A stretch of DNA of 64,000 nt, from the NCBI GenBank assembly GCA_017512725.1, contig JAFWEW010000037.1:1-64000 (forward strand), in the 5' to 3' direction. Each line of letters begins with the position of its first letter. The first letter of the stretch is position 1. The translations under genes were made by a program, and so were the position numbers. The notes under the pieces were generated by a model. That model made no database searches. It had not been told where the DNA came from and worked only from the letters and a program-made list of their open reading frames with translations. Shown piece after piece: positions 33,889 to 40,625 of the stretch. The stretch comes from Solobacterium sp. Its GTDB lineage: Bacteria; Bacillota_I; Bacilli_A; Erysipelotrichales; Erysipelotrichaceae.

Positions 33889-36603
33889 ATGGACTACAAA
33901 GACACACTGAACATGCCGAAAACGGACTTTGAGATGAGGGGAAATCTGGCAAAGAAAGAACCCGGCATTCTGGAACAATGGGAAAAGGCGGATCATTACA
34001 ATCAGATTCTTGCGCATCACAAGGGACAGCAGGCATATGTTCTGCATGACGGTCCTCCGTATGCCAACGGGAACCTGCATGCCGGCACGGCGATGAACCG
34101 CTGCATCAAGGATTTCATTACCCGTTCTCATGCGATGAGCGGATACTATACACCGTTCTTCCCGGGCTGGGATACCCACGGCCTGCCGATCGAGAATGCG
34201 ATCCAGAAACTGGGTGTGGACCGCAAGAAGCTTTCCCCGGCGGAATTCCGTTCCAAGTGTGAGGCCTATGCCCGCGAACAGCTGGCTGTTCAGATGGCGA
34301 CAGAAAAGCGTCTTGGTCAGGTGGCGGATTATGAACATCCGTATATCACGCTGAACAAGGAGTTTGAGGCACGTCAGATCCGTGCATTCGAAAAGATGGC
34401 ACTGGATGGTCTGATCTTCCAGGGACTGAAACCGATCTACTGGTCTCCGTTCAACGAAACCGCTGTCGCAGACTCGGAAATCGTCTACCGTGATGTCACC
34501 GATGCGACGATCTATCTGGCGTTCCAGGTCGCAGACGGCAAGGGAGTTCTGGACAGTGATGACTACTTTGTCATCTGGACCACAACCCCGTGGACCATTC
34601 CGAGCAACGAGGCAGTCTCCCTGCACCCGGATCTTACCTATGCAGAAGTACAGACTGAAAAGGGCAAGCTGATCTTCCTGGAATCCATGACCGACAGACT
34701 GCTCGGCGAATTCCAGCTGGAGAACAAGGGCGTGCTCCGTACTTTCAAGGGCCGTGAGCTTGAAAATATTACGTACCATCATGTTGTCCTTCCGAAGGAG
34801 TGCCCGGTAATTCTGGGTGATCACGTCACGGATGAAGACGGTACCGGATGCGTCCATACCGCCGGCGGTCATGGTCTGGATGACTATTATGTCTGCCAGA
34901 AGTACGGTATCGCACCGATCTGCTCGGTCGATGAGAAGGGCTATATGAATGAAGAAGCAGGACCGGAATGTCAGGGTCTCTTCTTCGAGGACTGCTCAAA
35001 GAAGATCATCACGATGATGAATGAAAAGGGATGCCTGCTGGCAATCAACAAGATCACCCACAGCTACCCGCATGATGACCGTCTTAAGAAGAAGGTTATC
35101 TTCCGTGCTGCCAAGCAGTGGTTCTGCTCCATCGAAAAGATTCGTACAGAACTGCTGGACCAGATTCAGAACCATGTTACATGGCATAACGAATGGGGCC
35201 AGATCCGCATGTACAACATGATCAAGGACCGCGGTGACTGGTGCATTTCCAGACAGCGTCTGTGGGGTGTTCCGATTCCCATCATCTACTGTGAAGACGG
35301 TTCGCCGATCATGGAAAAAGAAGTATTCGATAACATCGCCGATCTGTTTGAACAGTATGGATCCAATGTCTGGTTCGAGCGGGAAGCGAAGGATCTTCTG
35401 CCGGAAGGCTACACGAACCCGAAATCCCCGAACGGACAGTTCACAAAGGAATCCGATATCATGGACGTCTGGTTCGACAGCGGCTCTTCCTGGACCGAAC
35501 TGGAAGCCCGCGGCGGAGAATTCCCGTGTGATATCTACTTTGAAGGAAGCGATCAGTACCGCGGCTGGTTCAACTCTTCTCTGATCGTCGCAACTGCAGT
35601 CAAGGGCAGGGCTCCGTACAAGGAAGTTCTCAGCCATGGCTATGTCTGTGACTCCAAGGGTGAAAAGATGTCCAAGTCGGTTGGTAATGTCATCAACCCG
35701 CTTGATATCATCAACAAGAACGGTGCGGATGTATTCCGTCTCTGGGTCATGGTATCCGATTTCCGCCAGGATCTCCGTCTTGGTGAATCCAACATCAAGC
35801 AGGTCAGTGAGATGTACCGCAAGATCCGGAACACATTCCGCTTCCTGCTTGGAAACATCAATCCGCAGGACTTCAATCCGGCTTCCGATATGGTTGCCTA
35901 TGAGAACCTTGAGGCAGTTGACCGGTATATTCTGGTCCGCCTGAATGAGGTTGTAAAACAGGTGCGGGAAGATATCCTGAAATACGATTATGTATCCGTA
36001 AACAAGAACCTCATGAATTTCATGGTCAATGAGCTCAGCTCTTATTACTGTGATTTCACCAAAGATATCCTTTACTGCAATAAGGCAGACAGTGCCCGCA
36101 GACGTCAGGTGCAGACCGTTTACTGGCAGTGCACCGATGCGCTGGTGCGCATGTGGGCGCCGTTCCTGTGCTATACCGCAGAAGAGATCTGGAAGTTCTT
36201 CGGAAACAGGGAAGCGGAATCCGTTCATTATCTGGAACTTCCGACTGTGAAGGAATACGCTGACAGCGAAACTCTGAAGGCACAGTTTGAGACACTGCTT
36301 GAGGTGCGCTCTGTTGTGACAAAGGCATTGGAAGATGCACGTACGGCGGATCTGATCCACTCCGCACAGGAGGCTGCAGTTGAGATCACCTGCACGGAAG
36401 CGGATCAGAAGCTTCTGGAAGAAGGACTTGGAAAAGATCTGGCGCAGTGGCTGATCGTATCCCAGGCTTCTGTTAATACCGGTGAAGGCCGCAGTGCGGT
36501 TATCCACCGTGCTTCCGGCGTTAAGTGCCCGCGCTGCTGGAACTTCAGTGAAGAAGCAGATGAAAATGGTCTCTGCCCGCGCTGCCACGACGCAATGAAT
36601 TAA
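33889..36603 (+). CDS. ileS: Isoleucyl-tRNA synthetase with altered HIGH motif
   Basis: 904 residues, normal for bacterial type IleRS1. The PPYANG segment leads into HAGT at residues 64–67 where class I enzymes have HxGH, so the fourth position is Thr. The GWDTHGLPIE motif, the editing domain, KMSKS (593–597) and the C-terminal zinc knuckle (CPRCWNF…CPRCH) are all intact. It charges tRNA-Ile in the cytosol. Expression is governed by the T-box immediately upstream; GAAGGGAG is the ribosome site. The change is encoded clearly (CAT GCC GGC ACG) and is not a frame artefact. Confidence 0.95.
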   Translation: MDYKDTLNMPKTDFEMRGNLAKKEPGILEQWEKADHYNQILAHHKGQQAYVLHDGPPYANGNLHAGTAMNRCIKDFITRSHAMSGYYTPFFPGWDTHGLPIENAIQKLGVDRKKLSPAEFRSKCEAYAREQLAVQMATEKRLGQVADYEHPYITLNKEFEARQIRAFEKMALDGLIFQGLKPIYWSPFNETAVADSEIVYRDVTDATIYLAFQVADGKGVLDSDDYFVIWTTTPWTIPSNEAVSLHPDLTYAEVQTEKGKLIFLESMTDRLLGEFQLENKGVLRTFKGRELENITYHHVVLPKECPVILGDHVTDEDGTGCVHTAGGHGLDDYYVCQKYGIAPICSVDEKGYMNEEAGPECQGLFFEDCSKKIITMMNEKGCLLAINKITHSYPHDDRLKKKVIFRAAKQWFCSIEKIRTELLDQIQNHVTWHNEWGQIRMYNMIKDRGDWCISRQRLWGVPIPIIYCEDGSPIMEKEVFDNIADLFEQYGSNVWFEREAKDLLPEGYTNPKSPNGQFTKESDIMDVWFDSGSSWTELEARGGEFPCDIYFEGSDQYRGWFNSSLIVATAVKGRAPYKEVLSHGYVCDSKGEKMSKSVGNVINPLDIINKNGADVFRLWVMVSDFRQDLRLGESNIKQVSEMYRKIRNTFRFLLGNINPQDFNPASDMVAYENLEAVDRYILVRLNEVVKQVREDILKYDYVSVNKNLMNFMVNELSSYYCDFTKDILYCNKADSARRRQVQTVYWQCTDALVRMWAPFLCYTAEEIWKFFGNREAESVHYLELPTVKEYADSETLKAQFETLLEVRSVVTKALEDARTADLIHSAQEAAVEITCTEADQKLLEEGLGKDLAQWLIVSQASVNTGEGRSAVIHRASGVKCPRCWNFSEEADENGLCPRCHDAMN

Positions 36604-36819
36604 GAATGGCTGAAAGCGGCTGGTAAGAACCCAAAGCGTCAACCTGAAAATCGGCTGGCGCTTATTTGTATCAAACTCGAACATTTATGGAAGTGGTTGC
36701 GATACCAGAATGCAATGATATGTTCAGGAAAAAGAACGCAATGCCGCAAAAAAAACACTGCGATCAGAGACTTCCGGATATTCGTCAAAATGTTATAAGC
36801 ACCGTATCTCAGAAATTGC
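36604..36819. other. Intergenic stretch without recognisable content
   Basis: After ileS there is an imperfect 8-bp hairpin (AAGCGTCA with TGGCGCTT, around 36634–36662) without a strong T tail that may end the ileS transcript. I see nothing else until the inverted repeats before the small peptide gene. Confidence 0.4.
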
Positions 36820-36901
36820 GTCATTTTCCTGTGAAATGACAGATGTAATCTGAGAAAATAGAACAGGAAAATGATGATTTTCCCGAAGTGAATCGTATAT
36901 A
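36820..36901 (+). promoter_or_regulatory. Two inverted repeats and a -10 before the small peptide gene
   Basis: GTCATTT-N7-AAATGAC (36820–36840) and GGAAAAT-N4-ATTTTCC (36866–36883) are both perfect 7-base inverted repeats. A TATATA -10 follows at 36896–36901. The second repeat covers the -35 position, so it could be a repressor or activator site; the first is placed for an upstream regulator. Confidence 0.45.
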
Positions 36902-36922
36902 TAGTTAAAAGGAGTTTTTAAA

Positions 36923-37138
36923 ATGAAGAAAATTGTACTGAGTGATGAGATTATGAATCAGATCAGCGGCGGTGTACTGCCGGAGGGATGGGAACAGATC
37001 GCTGATCAGATGGCACCTTCCATGAAGGAACAGTATCCGGACATGACTTACGAGGAGGCATGTGCCATGCTGAGTCAGTTCTTTACGGATCCGGCTGACA
37101 TCGCAGCGGTCTCCGAATACATGAAGAAGTATTTCTGA
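36923..37138 (+). CDS. Small Gly-Gly leader-type peptide
   Basis: 71 residues with a strong AAAAGGAG site. The N-terminus MKKIVLSDEIMNQISGG has the shape of a double-glycine leader: hydrophobic residues at spaced positions before GG. The remaining 54 residues are acidic and helical (EGWEQIADQMA…YEEACAMLSQFF) without Cys pairs or obvious modification residues. A terminator follows 25 bases later. No modification enzyme or peptidase-containing exporter is nearby. It may be a secreted peptide, a bacteriocin-like precursor or a peptide pheromone; function not established. Confidence 0.7.
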   Translation: MKKIVLSDEIMNQISGGVLPEGWEQIADQMAPSMKEQYPDMTYEEACAMLSQFFTDPADIAAVSEYMKKYF

Positions 37139-37163
37139 TTCATAAGAGAATTGCCTGTAAGTG

Positions 37164-37192
37164 AAAGCATCCGTTTCTGCGGATGTTTTTCA
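37164..37192 (+). terminator. Terminator of the 71-residue peptide gene
   Basis: AAGCATCCG with CGGATGTTT (one G-T pair), loop TTTCTG and T tail. Confidence 0.7.
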
Positions 37193-37204
37193 TTTGCAAC
37201 GAAT

Positions 37205-37241
37205 AAAAAAACTGTCGGAAGCTATTCCGCTTCCGGCAGTT
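37205..37241 (-). terminator. Terminator of the exonuclease/phosphatase gene
   Basis: A 14-bp near-perfect stem (AAACTGCCGGAAGC with GCTTCCGACAGTTT) and a run of T on the minus strand, overlapping the stop codon. Confidence 0.8.
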
Positions 37242-37998
37242 TAATGACCGTTAATACCGGGCAGTGATCACTTGGGTAGCGTCCCATGTACATCCCGGTG
37301 ATGATCTCGGATTTGAGTACTTCAAGGTTTTTTGAGACCAGGATATGATCGATCGGACGGAAATGCGAGGTACCGGCCTGAATAAATGAACGGATCGTAC
37401 TGACACCATCGGTAGGCACGGTATCTTTCAGGTCGAGTTCCGGACTGCTTACCAGTGTGTGAACCGCAAGGCTCAGATAGGAACTGTTGAAATCGCCGGT
37501 CAGTACCAGGAAGTCCCCGTCTTTTACTTCAATCAGTTTATCGCGCAGCACGGCAGCCTGCTTTGCCCGGGTGGCGGGCAGTAAATGATCCAGATGCGTA
37601 TTGGCAAACGTGAAGGTTTGCTCAGTCAGCTTATCTTTGAGCAGGGCAAAAGTAGAAATCCGCGGAAACAGGGATTCCAGAAACCGGCTTCCTCTGACAT
37701 CCGGGGTAGAAGAAAGCCAGAAGGTATCACCCCGAAGGAGTTCGAACCGGTCTTTCTTAAACAGCAGACAGGTCCGCTCGTTCGTGTTTCCGGCTGAACC
37801 GCGGGCTTTTCCGTAAAACGTATAGGTTTCCGTCAGCTCCGGCAGGTAATCGATCATCGGATCAATCAGTTCCTGTGTTCCGATGATATCCGGATCATGC
37901 CAGCGTACCAGTTCCTGAATCGAAACGGCACGCTTCGCAAAGGACGATGTAATCGACGCGTTCTTGACGTTCAGCGTCATAATCTTCAGTTCACTCAT
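37222..37998 (-). CDS. Endonuclease/exonuclease/phosphatase-family protein
   Basis: 258 residues of the DNase I-like fold. Visible motifs are LNVKNA at the start (metal-binding Asn), IIGTQEL (Glu), GDFNSS (Asp/Asn) and the C-terminal YPSDHCPVLTVI (Asp-His). All catalytic residues of a metal-dependent phosphodiesterase are present. There is no signal peptide, so it acts in the cytosol. Whether it cleaves nucleic acid, inositol phosphates or other phosphodiesters is unknown. Confidence 0.85.
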   Translation of the reverse strand: MSELKIMTLNVKNASITSSFAKRAVSIQELVRWHDPDIIGTQELIDPMIDYLPELTETYTFYGKARGSAGNTNERTCLLFKKDRFELLRGDTFWLSSTPDVRGSRFLESLFPRISTFALLKDKLTEQTFTFANTHLDHLLPATRAKQAAVLRDKLIEVKDGDFLVLTGDFNSSYLSLAVHTLVSSPELDLKDTVPTDGVSTIRSFIQAGTSHFRPIDHILVSKNLEVLKSEIITGMYMGRYPSDHCPVLTVIKLPEAE

Positions 37999-38040
37999 AG
38001 TTGTATCTCCACAGAAAAATTATAACGCTGTTCGAAATGC

Positions 38041-39132
38041 TTAAAATTCAATCTTTCGGAACTGTTCCCAGGGAAGATCTGCTTTTCCAAAGTGTCCGTA
38101 GTTGGTGGTTCTGCGGTAGATCGGTTTCTTCAGATCCAGCTCTTTGATGATGTTGGAGACGGAGAAATCAAAGTTACTTGTGATCACCTTCATCAGTTCT
38201 TCGTCACTGAGTCTGCCGGTACCAAATGTATTGATGTTGACGGAAGTGGGACGCGGTTTGCCGATCGCATAGGAAAGCTGCAGCTGAACCTTGTCCGCAA
38301 GACCGTTGGCAACAATGTTGCGGCAGACATAGCGGGCATAATAGGCAGCAGAGCGGTCAACCTTGGTCGGATCCTTGGAAGAGAAACAGCCTCCTCCGAT
38401 CGGGGCATAACCCCCATAGGTATCGACGACGATTTTTCTTCCGGTAGTACCGGAATCGCCCCAGCTTCCGCCGACGATAAACGAACCGGATGGATTGATG
38501 AAGTACTTGGTTTCCTCATCAATCAGTTTCGGATCCACAACGGGGCGGATTACCTTGTCCATGATCAGTTCCCGCAGTTCCTCCTGCGTAATATCTTTTG
38601 TGTGCTGGGTGGAAACGACAATGGTGTCGACTCTCTTAAGGACACCGTCATCATATTCCACCGTTACCTGTGTCTTTCCGTCCGGGCCAAGACGATTGTC
38701 ACCCCGGCGCACTTCTTCCAGACGTCTGGCAAGTCTGTGGGCACAGTCAATCGCAAAGGGCATATAGGATTCGGTTTCATTGCTCGCATAGCCGAACATG
38801 ATACCCTGGTCTCCTGCGGCGACCTCCTCCTGAGAGACGGCCTGATTGATCTCGGGGCTCTGCCTGTTGACCTTTACGACGACATAGTATTCTTCGTTGA
38901 AGCCGATCTCCTTGAGAACGGATTTGGCGATCGCTTCGTAGTCCAGGACCGCTTTGGTTCCAGCCTCTCCATAGATCAGGATCAGATCATCCTTGATCGT
39001 TGCCTCTACTGCCATGTGAGAATCGGGGTCCTGACGGATCGCCTCATCGAGAATGGTATCTGCGATCAGATCGCAGATCTTGTCGGGATGTCCGCTTGTG
39101 ACGGACTCTGAAGTGAAATACATTTTTGCCAT
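38041..39132 (-). CDS. metK: S-adenosylmethionine synthetase
   Basis: 363 residues, slightly shorter than E. coli MetK (384). N-terminal FTSESVTSGHPDKICD, GEAGT and the phosphate-binding GGGCFSSKDPTKVDRS are all present. It makes SAM from methionine and ATP. I set the start at ATG 39132 because AAGGAG precedes it and the protein homology begins there; the frame is open to 39297 but that part is the structured leader described separately. Transcribed divergently from the AI-2E-family permease. Confidence 0.95.
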   Translation of the reverse strand: MAKMYFTSESVTSGHPDKICDLIADTILDEAIRQDPDSHMAVEATIKDDLILIYGEAGTKAVLDYEAIAKSVLKEIGFNEEYYVVVKVNRQSPEINQAVSQEEVAAGDQGIMFGYASNETESYMPFAIDCAHRLARRLEEVRRGDNRLGPDGKTQVTVEYDDGVLKRVDTIVVSTQHTKDITQEELRELIMDKVIRPVVDPKLIDEETKYFINPSGSFIVGGSWGDSGTTGRKIVVDTYGGYAPIGGGCFSSKDPTKVDRSAAYYARYVCRNIVANGLADKVQLQLSYAIGKPRPTSVNINTFGTGRLSDEELMKVITSNFDFSVSNIIKELDLKKPIYRRTTNYGHFGKADLPWEQFRKIEF

Positions 39133-39300
39133 ATGAAAAAGCTCCTTCCTTTTGTCTTTTGAACAAGCTAGAAAGAGCTTGTGGATGAACTCTTTCTTTA
39201 TCGATGTCAGCAGTACCACCTTACAGACTTTTTTTGAAAGCAGGCTGGTATGGGGCCAACGAGCTGACTCTCTTGCCCCATTCTTGATAAAAGACATACC
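39133..39300 (-). promoter_or_regulatory. Structured metK leader, candidate SAM-sensing riboswitch
   Basis: The leader RNA can form a closing helix (TTTATC near 39291–39286 with GATAAA near 39202–39197), a second hairpin (ATGGGGC, 39281–39275, with GCCCCAT) whose loop carries GTCAG (39268–39264), and a third helix (ACCAGCC, 39249–39243, with GGTGGT). CTGAC (39210–39206) just before the closing strand complements the second hairpin's loop, giving a pseudoknot. Downstream, AGAAAGAG can pair with CTCTTTCT, and AAGCTCT can instead cover the GGAGC ribosome site. The helix order resembles SAM-clan riboswitches, but the GAGGGA and GGCAACC core strings of the S-box are absent. Confidence 0.55.
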
Positions 39301-39301
39301 T

Positions 39302-39329
39302 ATTCTGACAGAAAAATGAATCTTGTCAA
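39302..39329 (-). promoter_or_regulatory. Promoter of metK
   Basis: Minus-strand TTGACA (39329–39324) and CAGAAT (39307–39302) with 16-base spacing; transcription would start near 39295, giving a 160-base leader. Confidence 0.65.
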
Positions 39330-39364
39330 TCGGCTGCCGGCAAAAAGCAGAGGAAAAACTGAGC

Positions 39365-39370
39365 TATAAT
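39365..39370 (+). promoter_or_regulatory. -10 box of a leaderless transcript
   Basis: A consensus TATAAT ends 9 bases before the ATG of the AI-2E-family gene, and there is no ribosome site between them, so transcription should begin at or within a base or two of the start codon. Confidence 0.55.
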
Positions 39371-39379
39371 ATTATTACT

Positions 39380-40516
39380 ATGAAAGCTCCCTGGACGACA
39401 GAAACACAAAACCATATCCGAGAATACACGATCAGCGGGATTATCATTGCGGCAGTCTGCTTTGCCTTTTTTCACTGGAGCGAAATTGCTTCGTTCCTGG
39501 CAGCGATCTGGAAGGCCATGTCCCCGTTTATCTGGGGTTTCTGTATTGCGTTTATCCTGTCGCCGCTCTGCAGGATGTGTGAAGACCGGTGGCTGGTCGG
39601 TCTGAAGATCTCTCCGAAACTGAAACGGGTCATTTCGGTCACCGTTTCCCTGATCGTATTCATACTGATCATCACGATGTTCTTCGTGATCCTGATCCCG
39701 CAGCTTACCAGCAGCTTTGAAATGTTAATGGATTCCATGGACGGATATATCGGAACCGTTCAGAATTTCCTGGACAAGTTCAGCCAGAATAAGGAACTGG
39801 ATGAGATTCTGATTAAGCTGTATGAGAATTTAAGGGAAAACATGGTTGGCTGGCTGAGCAGCACCAGCAGTATCGTATCCAAGCTGCTTTCCTATTCCGT
39901 TACGTTTGTTAAGGGAATCATCAATTTCCTGGTGGGCATTATCATTGCCGTTTATCTTCTGATCGACAAGGAGCGCTGGAAGCGGCAGGTAAAGAAGATC
40001 GTTTATTCCCTGATGTCTGTAGAGCACGCCGAAAATGTATTTCATGTCATGCGTCTGACCTCGGATATGCTGGACAGTTTTATCTTCGGCAAGGCACTGG
40101 ATTCCCTGATCATCGGTATTGCGGCGGCAGTCTGCTGCAGTCTGATGCAGATACCGTATACACCGCTGATCGCATTTATCGTCGGACTGACCAACATGAT
40201 CCCGGTCTTCGGTCCGTTTATCGGGGCGGTGCCCTGTGCGTTTATCCTTCTGATCATCTCACCGGCAAAGGCGCTGGAGTTTATCGTATTTATCCTGATC
40301 CTGCAGCAGATTGACGGAAACATTCTCGGCCCGTATATTCTCGGGGATTCCATGGGACTGCCTCCGGTGTGGATCATGTTTGCTATTATTATCGGCGGTG
40401 CTCTCTGGGGTGTTATCGGCATGTTCCTCGGAGTTCCGGTTTTTTCGGTGATCTATGTGCTCGCAAAAGATCTGATCGAGCGACGGCTGAAGGAACGGCG
40501 GATCCGGGTAGAGTAG
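39380..40516 (+). CDS. AI-2E / PerM-family permease
   Basis: 378 residues with about eight membrane helices and a central soluble segment (about 105–180). The C-terminal signature GLTNMIPVFGPFIGAVP and the QQIDGNILGPYILGDSMGLPP stretch are diagnostic for the family, which includes TqsA and Na+/H+ antiporter-like exporters. Role in this organism is unknown. The ATG at 39380 follows a TATAAT by 9 bases without a ribosome site, which suggests a leaderless mRNA; an upstream frame extension from 39323 overlaps the metK promoter and is rejected. Confidence 0.88.
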   Translation: MKAPWTTETQNHIREYTISGIIIAAVCFAFFHWSEIASFLAAIWKAMSPFIWGFCIAFILSPLCRMCEDRWLVGLKISPKLKRVISVTVSLIVFILIITMFFVILIPQLTSSFEMLMDSMDGYIGTVQNFLDKFSQNKELDEILIKLYENLRENMVGWLSSTSSIVSKLLSYSVTFVKGIINFLVGIIIAVYLLIDKERWKRQVKKIVYSLMSVEHAENVFHVMRLTSDMLDSFIFGKALDSLIIGIAAAVCCSLMQIPYTPLIAFIVGLTNMIPVFGPFIGAVPCAFILLIISPAKALEFIVFILILQQIDGNILGPYILGDSMGLPPVWIMFAIIIGGALWGVIGMFLGVPVFSVIYVLAKDLIERRLKERRIRVE

Positions 40517-40625
40517 AAATTACGGCTCGTCTTAACGGACGGGTTTTTCTTTTTTTAAACGAACGGCATTACGTTATAATTTACCTATCAGGTTTCCAGA
40601 AAACCAAACATCATATGGAGGGATT

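Noticed and set aside
34996-36684. 562-residue open frame antisense to ileS
   Set aside because: Same explanation; ileS is unmistakable on the other strand.
36639-36824. 61-residue minus-strand frame between ileS and the small peptide
   Set aside because: No ribosome site, no recognisable composition, and overlapped by the inverted repeats of the peptide promoter.
39197-39230. A T-box-like string (AAGGTGGTAC) in the metK leader
   Set aside because: It resembles the ileS T-box here, but no stem I, specifier loop or terminator with T run follows, and the same bases form the third helix of a better overall fold.
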